This document shows positions 22,470-31,090 of a stretch of 64,000 nucleotides of DNA, piece by piece. The notes under the pieces are model-generated. The model was not told the DNA's origin and did not search any database. It worked only from the letters and a program-made list of their open reading frames with translations. Source of the DNA: Reyranella sp. Its GTDB lineage: Bacteria; Pseudomonadota; Alphaproteobacteria; Reyranellales; Reyranellaceae. The DNA lies in assembly GCF_017305915.1 (NCBI RefSeq), contig NZ_JAFKJN010000037.1:1-64000 (forward strand). The letters run 5' to 3'. A program made the position numbers and the translations under genes. Numbering within the stretch: the stretch's first letter is position 1; every line of letters starts with the position of its first letter.

Positions 22470-24191
22470 CTATTTCTCTTCCTCTTCCTTCTTGCGAAGG
22501 GCGGCGCCGAGGATGTCGCCCAGGCTGGCGCCCGAGTCGGACGAGCCGAAGTCGGCCATCGCCTTCTTCTCCTCGTCGAGCTCGCGCGCCTTGACCGACA
22601 GCACGACCCGGCGCGAGGCCTTGTCGATGTTGGTGATCTTGGCGTCGAGCTTGTCGCCCACCGCATAGCGGTCGGGGCGCTGCTCGGAGCGGTCGCGGCT
22701 GAGCTCGGACTTGCGGATGAAGCCCGGGATGCCGTCCTGCACCGTGACGTCGATGCCGTTGTCCTGGATGCCCGCGACGATGACGGTGACCACGTCGCCC
22801 TTCTTGGCGACGGCGTTCACCTTCTCGAACGGGTCGTTGGCGAGCTGCTTGATGCCCAGCGAGATGCGCTCCTTGTCGATGTCGACGTCGAGCACCTTCA
22901 CCTTAACGGCATCGTTCTTCTTGTAGTCGCGGATCGCCTCGTCGCCGGCCTTGTCCCACGACAGGTCGGAGAGATGGACCATGCCGTCGATGTCGCCGGG
23001 CAGGCCGACGAACAGGCCGAACTCGGTGATGTTGCGGACCTCGCCGTCGAGCTCGGTGCCCGCCGGATACTTCTCGGCGAAGCTCTCCCACGGGTTGGCC
23101 ATGCACTGCTTGAGGCCGAGCGAGATGCGGCGCTTGGACATGTCGACGTCCAGCACCATCACTTCGACCTCCTGCGAGGTCGACACGATCTTGCCGGGGT
23201 GCACGTTCTTCTTGGTCCAGCTCATCTCCGAGACGTGGACCAGACCCTCGACGCCCGGCTCCAGCTCCACGAAGGCGCCGTAGTCGGTGATGTTGGTGAC
23301 GCGGCCCTTGAGCTTGAGGCCGACCGGGTACTTGGCCCCGGCGCCGTCCCACGGATCGCTCATCAGCTGCTTCATGCCGAGCGAGATGCGCTGGGTCTCC
23401 GGGTTGAAGCGGATGACCTGCACCTTGACGTTCTGGCCGATGGTCAGTGCCTCGGACGGATGGTTGATGCGCTTCCACGCGATGTCGGTCACGTGCAGCA
23501 GGCCATCGACGCCGCCCAGATCGACGAACGCACCATAGTCGGTGATGTTCTTGACCACGCCGTCGAGCACCTGGCCCTCGCTCAGGTTGCCCATCAGGCG
23601 GGTACGGTCCTCGGCGCGGGTCTCCTCCATGACGGCGCGGCGCGACACGACGATGTTGCCGCGGCGGCGGTCCATCTTGAGGATCGCGAACTGCTGGTCC
23701 TGGCCCATCAGCGGGCCGACGTCGCGCACCGGGCGCACATCGACCTGGCTGCCCGGCAGGAAGGCCACGGCGCCGCCGAGATCGACGGTGAACCCGCCCT
23801 TCACACGACCGAAGATCGTGCCCATGACACGCTCTTGGTCGTTGAACGCCTTCTCGAGGACGGTCCAGGCCTCCTCGCGCCGCGCCTTCTCGCGCGACAG
23901 GACGGCCTCGCCTTCCTTGTTCTCCATGCGGTCGACGAAGATGTCGACCGTGTCGCCTTCCTTGATCTCGGCGGCGACGCCGCCGTTGTTGAATTCCCTG
24001 AGAGGGACTCGGCCTTCGGACTTGAGGCCGACATCGACCACGACGAAGTCGTTGGCGATGCGCACCACGGTTCCCTTGACCACGGTGCCTTCGAAGCTGG
24101 ATGAACCGCCGAGCGATTCGTCGAGTAGTGCGGCGAACTCTGCGCTGGCGGCATCGTTCGGCTGTTTCCGCAGGGCGCTGCCCTTAGCCAT
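22470..24191 (-). CDS. rpsA: 30S ribosomal protein S1
   Basis: A 573-residue ribosomal protein S1 with six S1/OB-fold RNA-binding repeats, starting with two degenerate ribosome-docking repeats (about 30-180) and four typical ones (NITDYGAFVDLGG, NITDYGAFVELEP, NITEFGLFVGLPG and the last near IVAGIQDNGIDVTV). It delivers mRNA to the 30S subunit. The gene follows cmk in the same direction with a 151-bp gap, the common cmk-rpsA-ihfB arrangement. GGAAGAGG precedes the ATG. The C-terminus is rich in Lys/Glu. Confidence 0.97.
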   Translation of the reverse strand: MAKGSALRKQPNDAASAEFAALLDESLGGSSSFEGTVVKGTVVRIANDFVVVDVGLKSEGRVPLREFNNGGVAAEIKEGDTVDIFVDRMENKEGEAVLSREKARREEAWTVLEKAFNDQERVMGTIFGRVKGGFTVDLGGAVAFLPGSQVDVRPVRDVGPLMGQDQQFAILKMDRRRGNIVVSRRAVMEETRAEDRTRLMGNLSEGQVLDGVVKNITDYGAFVDLGGVDGLLHVTDIAWKRINHPSEALTIGQNVKVQVIRFNPETQRISLGMKQLMSDPWDGAGAKYPVGLKLKGRVTNITDYGAFVELEPGVEGLVHVSEMSWTKKNVHPGKIVSTSQEVEVMVLDVDMSKRRISLGLKQCMANPWESFAEKYPAGTELDGEVRNITEFGLFVGLPGDIDGMVHLSDLSWDKAGDEAIRDYKKNDAVKVKVLDVDIDKERISLGIKQLANDPFEKVNAVAKKGDVVTVIVAGIQDNGIDVTVQDGIPGFIRKSELSRDRSEQRPDRYAVGDKLDAKITNIDKASRRVVLSVKARELDEEKKAMADFGSSDSGASLGDILGAALRKKEEEEK

Positions 24192-24342
24192 TCAAAACCT
24201 CTTCCTTCATCGATCCCGGGCGAAACGCTGCCGCCCGTCGGCCAACCGGTAGATCCGGCGGATCCAGTGCCTTGAAACTCCACGGGACAACTTCCGTTGC
24301 CCGCAATCGCCGCTGAGACGTCGTCAGGCTGCCGGCGGCGAC

Positions 24343-24975
24343 TTATGGCGCGGCAACCCGAAAGCCCTTGCCCTCGATGAAAGCCACAGCGGCGGCAAAC
24401 GCCGCATCGGCATCCATTTCAGTGGTATCGAGAAGCCAGGCATCGGGCGCGGCTTTCAGAGGTGCAGCCGCCCGTTCGCTGTCGCGACGGTCCCGCTCCG
24501 CCATCTCGGCAAGAACGCGCGGTTTTATAGTGTCGACCCCTCGCGCCCGCAACTCCTGATACCGCCGCTCCGCCCGGGCCTCCGGGCTCGCGGTCACGAA
24601 CAATTTCACCGGAGCGTCGGGGCAGATCACGGTGCCGATGTCGCGGCCATCGAGCACCGCGCCCGATGCCTGCGACGAGAATTCCTTTTGGAATTTCAAT
24701 AGGTTGACCCGAACCTCCGGGATCGCGCCCACCTTCGAGGCCTGCTGGCCCGCCTCGTCGGTCCGAAGCGCCGGATCGGCGAGATCGGCCGCGGTCAGCC
24801 GGGCCGCGACCTCGGCGGGCGCCCGGCCGGTCTGCAGCGCCCGCCAGCCGACGGCCCGGTAGAGCAGGCCGGTGTCGAGATGGGGCAGCCGGAAATGCGC
24901 CGCCAGCCGCTTGGCCAGCGTCCCCTTGCCCGAGGCCGACGGCCCGTCGACGGCGATGACCAGGCGTTGGGTCAT
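24343..24975 (-). CDS. cmk: Cytidylate kinase
   Basis: A 210-residue (d)CMP kinase. The P-loop AVDGPSASGKGTLAKRLA (8-25), the LDTGLLYRAV segment that binds CMP, and the DGRDIGTVICP motif (about 109-119) are all intact. It phosphorylates CMP/dCMP with ATP for nucleotide recycling. It lies between aroA and rpsA; the aroA-cmk gap holds a palindromic repeat. ATG start at 24975. Confidence 0.95.
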   Translation of the reverse strand: MTQRLVIAVDGPSASGKGTLAKRLAAHFRLPHLDTGLLYRAVGWRALQTGRAPAEVAARLTAADLADPALRTDEAGQQASKVGAIPEVRVNLLKFQKEFSSQASGAVLDGRDIGTVICPDAPVKLFVTASPEARAERRYQELRARGVDTIKPRVLAEMAERDRRDSERAAAPLKAAPDAWLLDTTEMDADAAFAAAVAFIEGKGFRVAAP

Positions 24976-24985
24976 CGGCTCGAGT

Positions 24986-25040
24986 GGACCGCGGTCCAGG
25001 TCCGCTCAGCCTCATGAGCGGACCTGGAGGTCCGCGGTCC
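24986..25040. repeat. Dispersed palindrome, GGACCGCGG type
   Basis: Arms GGACCGCGGTCCAGGTCCGC and the matching GCGGACCTGGAGGTCCGCGG region fold around a TCATGAG centre. It sits between aroA and cmk. A second member of the same type occurs at 54009-54065. Confidence 0.75.
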
Positions 25041-25054
25041 GGAAGACGAAGACA

Positions 25055-26395
25055 TCACGCGTCCTCGATCTTGGCGCCGAGGCCGTTCATCAGGGCGGCG
25101 AAGCCGGGGAACGAGGTGTCGATCGGCGAGCCGTCGTCGACCGCGACCGCCTCGCGCGCCGCCAGCCCCAGCACCAGGAACGCCATGGCGATGCGATGGT
25201 CGAGATGGGTCTTCACCAGGCCGCCGCCGGCCGGCGCCTTGCCATCGCCGTACACGACCAGGAAGTCGGCGCCCATCTCGTGGCGCACGCCGTTGGCGGC
25301 GAGGCCCGCGGCGACGCTCGACAGCCGGTCGCTCTCCTTGGCGCGCAGCTCGGCCAGGCCCAGCATGCGCGTGGTGCCCTCGGCGCAGGCCGCGGCAACC
25401 GCGAGGATCGGATATTCGTCGATCATGGTCGGCGCGCGCTCGGGCGGCACCTCGATGCCCTTCAGCACGCCGCCCTTCACGTGCAGGTCGGCCACCGGCT
25501 CGCCGCCGACCTCGCGCTGGTTCTCGAAGGTGAGGTCGGCGCCCATTTCCTTCAGCGTGGTGTAGAGGCCGGCCCGCAGGGGATTCACGCCGACATTCTC
25601 GACCAGCACGTCGCTGCCCGGCTTCACCGCCGCGGCCACCACGGCGAAGGCGGCCGACGACGGATCGCCCGGCACCACGATGTCGCGCGCCTTGAGCTCG
25701 GGCCAGCCGACGACCGTGATGCGCTTGCCCCTGTTGTCGGCCGGCGCCACGCGCACCTCGGCGCCGAAATGGCGCAGCATGCGCTCGGTGTGGTCGCGCG
25801 TGGCCTCGGGCTCGATCACCGTCGTCTCGCCCGCCGTGTTGAGGCCGGCGAGCAGGATGCAGCTCTTCACCTGCGCCGAGGCGACCGGCAGGGTGTATTC
25901 GATCGGCACCATCTCGTCGGTACCGACGATGGCGAGCGGCATGCGGCCGCCCTCGCGCGCCTCGAAGCGGGCGCCCATGCGGCTGAGCGGATCGATCACC
26001 CGCTGCATCGGCCGCTTCCGCAGCGACCCGTCGCCGGTCATGAACGAGGTGAAGCGATGGCTCGCCAGGATGCCCGACAGCAGCCGGGCCGAGGTCCCGG
26101 AGTTGCCGAGGTCGAGCACGTCGGCCGGCTCCTGGCCGCCGCCGACGCCGAAGCCGCGGACCCGCCATACGCCGTCTTCCCGCACGACCCGCGCGCCCAG
26201 CGCCTGCATGGCCGCAGCCGTGCACAGCACATCCTCGCCGGTCAGCAGGCCGGTGATGGCGGTCTCGCCGAGCGCCATGCCGCCGAACATCAGGGCGCGG
26301 TGCGATACCGACTTATCGCCCGGGGCACGGACTTTCCCCTCCAGCCGGGCGACCGGACGGGCGATGAGCTTGCGGGGGTTGGCGGCAACGGACAG
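25055..26395 (-). CDS. aroA: 3-phosphoshikimate 1-carboxyvinyltransferase (EPSP synthase), probable CTG start
   Basis: EPSP synthase of the shikimate pathway. The first ATG in frame (26290) would begin at MFGGMALGE and remove the essential PGDKS-V-S-H-R motif, which lies directly upstream in the same frame. No ATG, GTG or TTG exists between it and the conserved N-terminus. A CTG at 26395, preceded by GGGAG with a 6-base spacer, yields LSVAANPRKLIARPVARLEG then KVRAPGDKSVSHRALMFG, a normal length of 446 residues. Other landmarks are LGNSGTSARLLSG, KSCILLAGL and the DEYPILAVAAA catalytic-aspartate region. Either a rare CTG start is used or a sequencing error hides a standard start. Confidence 0.9.
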   Translation of the reverse strand: MSVAANPRKLIARPVARLEGKVRAPGDKSVSHRALMFGGMALGETAITGLLTGEDVLCTAAAMQALGARVVREDGVWRVRGFGVGGGQEPADVLDLGNSGTSARLLSGILASHRFTSFMTGDGSLRKRPMQRVIDPLSRMGARFEAREGGRMPLAIVGTDEMVPIEYTLPVASAQVKSCILLAGLNTAGETTVIEPEATRDHTERMLRHFGAEVRVAPADNRGKRITVVGWPELKARDIVVPGDPSSAAFAVVAAAVKPGSDVLVENVGVNPLRAGLYTTLKEMGADLTFENQREVGGEPVADLHVKGGVLKGIEVPPERAPTMIDEYPILAVAAACAEGTTRMLGLAELRAKESDRLSSVAAGLAANGVRHEMGADFLVVYGDGKAPAGGGLVKTHLDHRIAMAFLVLGLAAREAVAVDDGSPIDTSFPGFAALMNGLGAKIEDA

Positions 26396-26540
26396 GACGG
26401 GCTCCCAACAAAGGCAAAAGCGCGACGCGGCGCTCTCGTACCATGCCCGAATTTGGTTTTGACAGGGTGAAAGACGCGTGACATACGCCCTCCCTCGCGG
26501 CCGAAAGGCCCTTCACAGCGGAATTTCCGGGAGATCCAGA

Positions 26541-26894
26541 GTGGTCAAGGCGTCCTGGGGTACCAAGCGCACCTGCCAGAACTGTGCAGCGCGCTTCTAT
26601 GACCTGAACAAGAGCCCGATAAAGTGCCCCAAATGCGGCCGTGAGCATGATCGCGAGGACTTCGTCAAAGTCCGCCGCGGCCGTGCCGCCGCCGCGGCAG
26701 CCGGCTCGGCTGCTGCGGCAGCCGCCGCCAAGGCGCTACTCGCGAAGAACAAGAAGGTCGAGGAGGCGGCGACCGACGAAGCGGCGGACGTCGAAGCCGA
26801 CGACGAGGCGTTGGAGGATACCGACGATCTCGCCGACGAGACCGACGACATCGAGGTCGAGGTCGAGGACGACAAGGGCGAAGGCGATCGCTGA
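26541..26894 (+). CDS. TIGR02300 family zinc-ribbon protein
   Basis: A 117-residue protein of the alphaproteobacterial TIGR02300 family. Near the N-terminus are a GTKR motif and a four-cysteine zinc ribbon (CQNC...CPKCGREHD), followed by an Ala/Lys-rich linker and a very acidic tail (DDEALEDTDDLADETDDIEV). A GTG at 26541 is taken as the start because GGGAG lies 7 bp upstream and MVKASWGTKR fits the family. Function unknown. It is divergent from aroA, as usual in this group. Confidence 0.85.
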   Translation: MVKASWGTKRTCQNCAARFYDLNKSPIKCPKCGREHDREDFVKVRRGRAAAAAAGSAAAAAAAKALLAKNKKVEEAATDEAADVEADDEALEDTDDLADETDDIEVEVEDDKGEGDR

Positions 26895-26921
26895 TCGCGC
26901 GTCTCGACCACCCAGGGTTTC

Positions 26922-26997
<76 letters not shown>

Positions 26998-27010
26998 AAT
27001 CGAGGAAGCG

Positions 27011-27037
27011 GCCGGCAGGAAACTGCCGGCCCCTTTT
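27011..27037 (+). terminator. Terminator after tRNA-Ala copy 1
   Basis: An 8-bp perfect stem GCCGGCAG/CTGCCGGC with a GAAA tetraloop, then CCCTTTTG. It shows that the two tRNA genes are separate transcription units. Confidence 0.85.
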
Positions 27038-27166
27038 GCGTCTACGGTTGCGTTTCCAGGGGCGGTCGCCTTGCCGCCCCCTGCACGCATGACAAAAGGG
27101 CAATAACGCCCGCAGTTGCCAGTGGCCCGCGCGCGACTTATACCGTGCGCCGCCAGCACGAATTTC

Positions 27167-27242
<76 letters not shown>

Positions 27243-27249
27243 AGATCGA

Positions 27250-27283
27250 GGGCTCAGCGGGAACCGCTGAGCCCTTTGTCTTT
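27250..27283 (+). terminator. Terminator after tRNA-Ala copy 2
   Basis: An 11-bp perfect stem GGGCTCAGCGG/CCGCTGAGCCC with a GAA loop, followed by TTTGTCTTTG. Its sequence differs from the first tRNA terminator. Confidence 0.85.
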
Positions 27284-27300
27284 GTTCCCGGCCACGTCGA

Positions 27301-27600
27301 TCAGTAATGCGTGCCGAGCCATTCGGCATCGGCAGCGATGTCTGCCGCGATCAGGCTGAGCGAGTCCTGGCGCGGCGTCGACAGCCCAACCGTCATCCGC
27401 CAGGCGACGCAGTTGCGGATCAGGCGGTCGCGCCGGGGGCCGGCGCTGGCATCGATCCGATCCAGATCGCGAAGGGCACTGAAGTGGCGGGCGATCGAAT
27501 CGGTCAGCTCGACGCTGGGGGACTGGATCCTGGCGCTTCGCGCCGCCGACGCCGCGGCGCCGATCGCGCGGGCCGCGTGCCCGAATTCGGTGTTTTGCAT
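27301..27600 (-). CDS. Hypothetical protein (99 aa)
   Basis: A 99-residue frame beginning MQNTEFGHAARAIGAAASAA with mixed helical composition and no membrane segment. It follows a convincing 37-residue microprotein gene by 15 bp on the same strand, so the two may form a small operon. AGGCGG lies upstream of the ATG. No family recognised. Confidence 0.45.
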   Translation of the reverse strand: MQNTEFGHAARAIGAAASAARSARIQSPSVELTDSIARHFSALRDLDRIDASAGPRRDRLIRNCVAWRMTVGLSTPRQDSLSLIAADIAADAEWLGTHY

Positions 27601-27615
27601 CGGACAACCGCCTGA

Positions 27616-27729
27616 TCAGTTCGACCGAGGGGCCGATTGGCCGGCCCCGCCGCCGTGCAAGACCACCACGGCAAGGCTCTGGGCGATGAGGAACAGGGCG
27701 AACAGCCCTCCACCCAGCAACGATTCCAT
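27616..27729 (-). CDS. Small membrane protein (37 aa)
   Basis: A 37-residue frame: MESLLGGGLFALFLIAQSLA followed by VVVLHGGGAGQSAP, one hydrophobic helix and a short tail. It has an excellent ribosome-binding site, GGGAG with a 6-base spacer before the ATG, and the next gene starts 15 bp after its stop. These features favour a real microprotein. Function unknown. Confidence 0.6.
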   Translation of the reverse strand: MESLLGGGLFALFLIAQSLAVVVLHGGGAGQSAPRSN

Positions 27730-27875
27730 GGCGCTCTCCCTGCCTCTGTGACGGGCCGCAGTGAACCCGACCGCCGTGCGCCGAGCGTGAGCGCAGCGTT
27801 CGCGCGGCGTTAAATGTGCGGCCGCCTGCTGAAAATCCTGTCCGCCCGACTGGTTTTCAGGCCGTTAGCCGTTGC

Positions 27876-28193
27876 ATGGACCGAGCAGCGATCAGGAGAT
27901 TGCTCGAAGCCGCAGAACGGCGCGCCGAGGATGCGGCCGAACGGGTCGCCCGACGGCGCCGGCTCGTCACTGGCCTCGAACGCAACGCAGACCGACGCTG
28001 CGGGAACGGGCGGCAGGTTGCCGCCGCCATCCTCGAGCAACTCGAGCTGTCGCACGGGATCATGCTTCAGGACTGCGATCGGCTGCGGCGAGCTGGCCCA
28101 GCGAATCGCCTAGCCGGGACGTCTTTCAAGAGCATGACGCGCGACTGGAGCGGCGCGCCGGCAGCGTCTAGAGCTCGTCGCTGTCCGGACTGA
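27876..28193 (+). CDS. Hypothetical helical protein (about 105 aa)
   Basis: Starts MDRAAIRRLLEAAERRAEDA and continues with an Arg/Glu-rich amphipathic helix, then AAILEQLELSHGIMLQDCDRL. This two-helix layout (roughly 70 residues) resembles small uncharacterised proteins frequent in Bradyrhizobium-like genomes (recalled). The last 25-30 residues look non-conserved and overlap the convergent neighbour by 26 bp, so the original stop may have been lost. Confidence 0.5.
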   Translation: MDRAAIRRLLEAAERRAEDAAERVARRRRLVTGLERNADRRCGNGRQVAAAILEQLELSHGIMLQDCDRLRRAGPANRLAGTSFKSMTRDWSGAPAASRARRCPD

Positions 28194-28443
28194 GGCGGCT
28201 GCGCGCCTTCTCGGGAGTAGCGGGACGAGCAGTGTCGCGGTGATCCGCATCGCTGCGCACAGCCTTCGGCTCGATCCGCCAGCCCTGGCGATCGACGGCT
28301 TCACCACCGGGCAGAAAGTCCTCGTCGATGCGATGGCCCGACGTGGCATTCTCCTGCAGGCTGGACGCCAGCATCCCCGTCACCACCAGCGCACCGAGCA
28401 GCAGGACGAGGGTGGCGAGCAAGCCCCTCATCGTTGGCGACAT
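28168..28443 (-). CDS. Hypothetical membrane-anchored protein
   Basis: A 91-residue protein with one N-terminal membrane segment (GLLATLVLLLGALVVTGMLA, about 7-26) and a hydrophilic, likely periplasmic tail rich in Asp/Arg. The ATG at 28443 is used; another at 28431 and an upstream TTG are possible. It is divergent from the MBL-fold gene. No family recognised. Confidence 0.5.
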   Translation of the reverse strand: MSPTMRGLLATLVLLLGALVVTGMLASSLQENATSGHRIDEDFLPGGEAVDRQGWRIEPKAVRSDADHRDTARPATPEKARSRLSPDSDEL

Positions 28444-28623
28444 GACCGCATTCCCACACAAACCTACACCTTAAATGACGACGATTTGGGGCAGCCCTGA
28501 GGCACCGATGCCGACTGCAATTTGCGTAGTCCCGCGTTCGATCGCAGGCTCCGCGGACCGAACGACGGCATTGATCTGTGCGCGAAAACAACCGATAGGA
28601 CCGCGGGGTTTGGGGACCGGGGA

Positions 28624-29979
28624 ATGCAGAAGGTAGCGACCACCGGCAACGCTACGATCATCGCCTATGACGGCAAGCCATTGCTGGCGACCGATCCGTG
28701 GTTCGGCGACGAAGATCCGGCCTATTTCGGCAGCTGGGTGCTGTCGCACCGCATCCCGCAGCAGCTCAAGGACGACATACTCGCCTGCGAATATATCTGG
28801 TTCAGCCACGGCCATCCCGACCATCTGAACCCGGCCAGCGTCGAGCGCTTCAAGGGCAAGAAGATCCTGCTCGCCGACCATGTCGGCAGCCGCATCTACG
28901 AGGACGTGTCGCCCAACGGCTTCGACGTCACCGTCCTGCCCGACCGCAAGTGGGTGACGCTGTCGGACCACGTCCGGATCCACTGCATCACCACCAGCAT
29001 CCAGGATACGATCCTGCTGCTCGAGGTCGGCGGCCGGCTGTTCATCAACCTCAACGACGCCGGCGCGCGCGACTGCTCGCGCTACATCCGCAGCATCAGC
29101 CGGCACTACCGGCACTCCTACGTGCTGGCGCTGTCGGGCTACGGCGACGCCGACATGATCAACATCTACAAGGAGGACGGCTCCTTCCTCGTGCCGCGCG
29201 CGGCGAAGAAGCCGTCGGTCGGCGCCCAGTTCAACAACCTCGTCAAGGCGACCGGCGCGCGGTCGGTCATCCCCTCCTCGTCCTTCCACCAGTACCAGCG
29301 CGAGGACTCGATGTGGGCGCAGGCCTACACGACGCCGTTCGAGGCGTTCCAGGGCGGCCTCGATCCCGGCATCGAGTTCATCCCGCCGTTCTCGTCGGTC
29401 GATTGCGAGACCGGCCGGATCGAGACGGCGCCCCACGAGGAGCTCGTCGTCACGCCGCGGCCTTCGACCGATTTCGGCGACGACTGGACAGACCAGCTCG
29501 AGGCAGCCGACATCAAGAAGATCGAGGACTACTTCAGCCGCAAGGAGCCGGTGCGCAAGCACTTCGGCTTCGTCACCTTCAAGGTCGGCGGCAAGGAGCA
29601 CGCCTTCAAGATGGCGGGCCGCAAGGACCGCGGCATCACCTTCGAGGTGCCGCGTGGCAGCCTGATGACCTCGATCGACTACCGCATCTTCGACGACCTG
29701 CTGATCGGCAACTTCATGAAGACGACGCTGCATGGCCTCGCGTCGCTGAACGACGCGCCGGGCAAGTTCAACTACAGCGTCGCCAAGTACGGCGACAACG
29801 GCCGGGCCGAGACCGAGGGAGAGATCGCGAAGTACCTGGCGGAGTATCGGAGGCGGGCCGGCATCGACTACCTGGTGAGCATGCTCGAGGACCAGTCGCG
29901 CAACTTCCTCACCCGCTTCGCCAAGCAGGACACGCCGCTCTACCGGATGATGAAGCAGCTCTACATCTCGCTGCGGTAG
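28624..29979 (+). CDS. MBL-fold metallohydrolase
   Basis: A 451-residue metallo-beta-lactamase-fold protein. The metal motif is S-H-G-H-P-D-H (about residue 60-66), preceded by TDPWFGDEDPAYFGSW, and further ligand-region strands LLADHV and RLFINLNDAG follow. The N-terminal ATIIAYDGKPLLATDPW layout resembles UlaG-like or Rieske-less CMP-Neu5Ac-hydroxylase-like lactonases. A C-terminal domain of about 200 residues (from TDFGDDW onward) is extra compared with simple lactonases. The ATG at 28624 with GGGGA just upstream is preferred. Cytoplasmic; substrate unknown. Confidence 0.8.
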   Translation: MQKVATTGNATIIAYDGKPLLATDPWFGDEDPAYFGSWVLSHRIPQQLKDDILACEYIWFSHGHPDHLNPASVERFKGKKILLADHVGSRIYEDVSPNGFDVTVLPDRKWVTLSDHVRIHCITTSIQDTILLLEVGGRLFINLNDAGARDCSRYIRSISRHYRHSYVLALSGYGDADMINIYKEDGSFLVPRAAKKPSVGAQFNNLVKATGARSVIPSSSFHQYQREDSMWAQAYTTPFEAFQGGLDPGIEFIPPFSSVDCETGRIETAPHEELVVTPRPSTDFGDDWTDQLEAADIKKIEDYFSRKEPVRKHFGFVTFKVGGKEHAFKMAGRKDRGITFEVPRGSLMTSIDYRIFDDLLIGNFMKTTLHGLASLNDAPGKFNYSVAKYGDNGRAETEGEIAKYLAEYRRRAGIDYLVSMLEDQSRNFLTRFAKQDTPLYRMMKQLYISLR

Positions 29980-29990
29980 GCCCGTCCCGC

Positions 29991-30014
29991 GCCCGCCCGA
30001 GCGGCGGGCCTTTC
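29991..30014 (+). terminator. Probable terminator of the MBL-fold gene
   Basis: A 7-bp stem GCCCGCC/GGCGGGC with a 5-base loop followed by CTTTCTC, 12 bp after the MBL-fold stop. The U-tract is short. Confidence 0.55.
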
Positions 30015-30020
30015 TCGTGC

Positions 30021-30539
30021 TCAGCGGGCGACCTGAGGCTTGCCCGGCCCGTCGTCCGCCCCGTCCAGCCAGCCGCAGCGGCGGCCGACGGCGGCGATCG
30101 CGCTCCTGCCGTCCTCGACATCGAAGCTCGCGTCGATCGCCGCACCGAAGCCGCGGTCGATGACCAGCCTGAGCGCGCCCGCCTCCATCAGCGCGCGGGC
30201 GAGCGCGATCGCCCGCTCGCCGCCGAGCGACAGGCAATCGCCGAAAGCGCAGGTGCGCCACGGCGCGCCCTCGGGCTTGCTGCCGTCGATCGACCACTGG
30301 ACCTGGTTCTGGCCGTTGCCGAAGTACATGTCGGCGGTGGTCAGGCTGAGCGCGGTCCGGCCCTCGGCGCATTCGACGATCAGCAGCGCCCGCTGCAGGC
30401 CGCCGCGGTACTTGATCGCCCCCTCGGTCGCCGCGACCTGGCCGATCTCGCCGCGCACCGGGTCCTTGATCGTCACCGAGCGCCAGGGCGCGCCCGCCGG
30501 CAGGCCGGCGGCAACCAGCATCGCGAGGCCCAGCAGCAT
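30021..30539 (-). CDS. Hypothetical exported protein
   Basis: A 172-residue protein with a signal-peptide-like N-terminus (MLLGLAMLVAAGLPAGAP). The mature part alternates strands (ALLIVECAEGRTALSLTTADMYFG, then a V-Q-W-S-I-D-G-S-K-P segment) in a way that recalls VasI/DUF2195-type periplasmic beta proteins; this is a weak resemblance. The ATG at 30539 is chosen because earlier in-frame starts are TTG only and precede the signal peptide. Convergent with the MBL-fold gene. Confidence 0.6.
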   Translation of the reverse strand: MLLGLAMLVAAGLPAGAPWRSVTIKDPVRGEIGQVAATEGAIKYRGGLQRALLIVECAEGRTALSLTTADMYFGNGQNQVQWSIDGSKPEGAPWRTCAFGDCLSLGGERAIALARALMEAGALRLVIDRGFGAAIDASFDVEDGRSAIAAVGRRCGWLDGADDGPGKPQVAR

Positions 30540-30710
30540 GATCAGCCGGGCGCCGGAATGTAACAATTGCTGCCGGACGAAATTAGCAGAATCGCGCAAA
30601 ACCCAAGCCTTACAGCGTTTCCGGCCATCCCACCCGGCCGGGCATCGGTGATCAAGGGTACACCAAATACAATTCCGGCGGCGACCGTTACGGGGCCCCG
30701 CTGATACAAG

Positions 30711-30743
30711 CTCTCAACGCCGCTCAACGGCGGTTCTGAGAGC
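30711..30743. repeat. Hairpin upstream of the Flp pilin gene
   Basis: GCTCTCAACGCCG and CGGCGGTTCTGAGAGC form a stem with a small bulge, 36 bp before the pilin ATG. It could be a 5'-UTR structure of the pilin mRNA. The rest of the 239-bp gap (30540-30778) shows nothing else recognisable. Confidence 0.45.
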
Positions 30744-30778
30744 GTACGGCCATTCATATTCTTTTAAGGGGATTAACA

Positions 30779-30943
30779 ATGCTGTCCATTTTCCGCCGCC
30801 TGATGAAGTCCGAGAAGGGCGCCACCGCCATCGAATACACACTGATCGCCTCGCTGATCGCCGTCGCCGCGATCACCGCCATGGGCTCCGTCGGTACCAA
30901 GGTCAACGCCGTGCTGAGCAACGTCGCCAGCACGATGAAGTAA
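30779..30943 (+). CDS. Flp/Fap-type pilin
   Basis: A 54-residue type IVb Flp prepilin. After the basic leader MLSIFRRLMKSEKG the TadV-type processing site G|ATAIEYTLIA is perfect, including the +5 Glu and +6 Tyr, followed by a hydrophobic helix (SLIAVAAITAMGSVG). AAGGGG lies 8 bp before the ATG. It would be assembled into adhesive Flp pili, but no tad/cpa assembly genes are in the window, so it is an orphan locus here. A strong terminator follows. Confidence 0.92.
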   Translation: MLSIFRRLMKSEKGATAIEYTLIASLIAVAAITAMGSVGTKVNAVLSNVASTMK

Positions 30944-31019
30944 GCCTGAGCAGGAAGGATAGCCGGGCCGGGCGGCAACCCAGAGCCGCCCGCGCCAAGC
31001 CCTTCCCCCTCGAAAAGCC

Positions 31020-31046
31020 GCCCGGCCGCAAGCCGGGCGTTTTTTT
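31020..31046 (+). terminator. Terminator of the Flp pilin gene
   Basis: A 7-bp stem GCCCGGC/GCCGGGC with a 5-base loop, then a run of seven T. A second GC-rich inverted repeat (GGGCGGC...GCCGCCC) lies between it and the pilin stop. Confidence 0.85.
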
Positions 31047-31090
31047 GCCCCCATTCCGCGCCATCATCGCGCCGAAAAGGGGGGAGCCGC

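Noticed and set aside
28240..28500. Plus-strand frame opposite the small membrane-anchored protein at 28168
   Set aside because: No ribosome site, and the minus-strand frame has a clear membrane segment.
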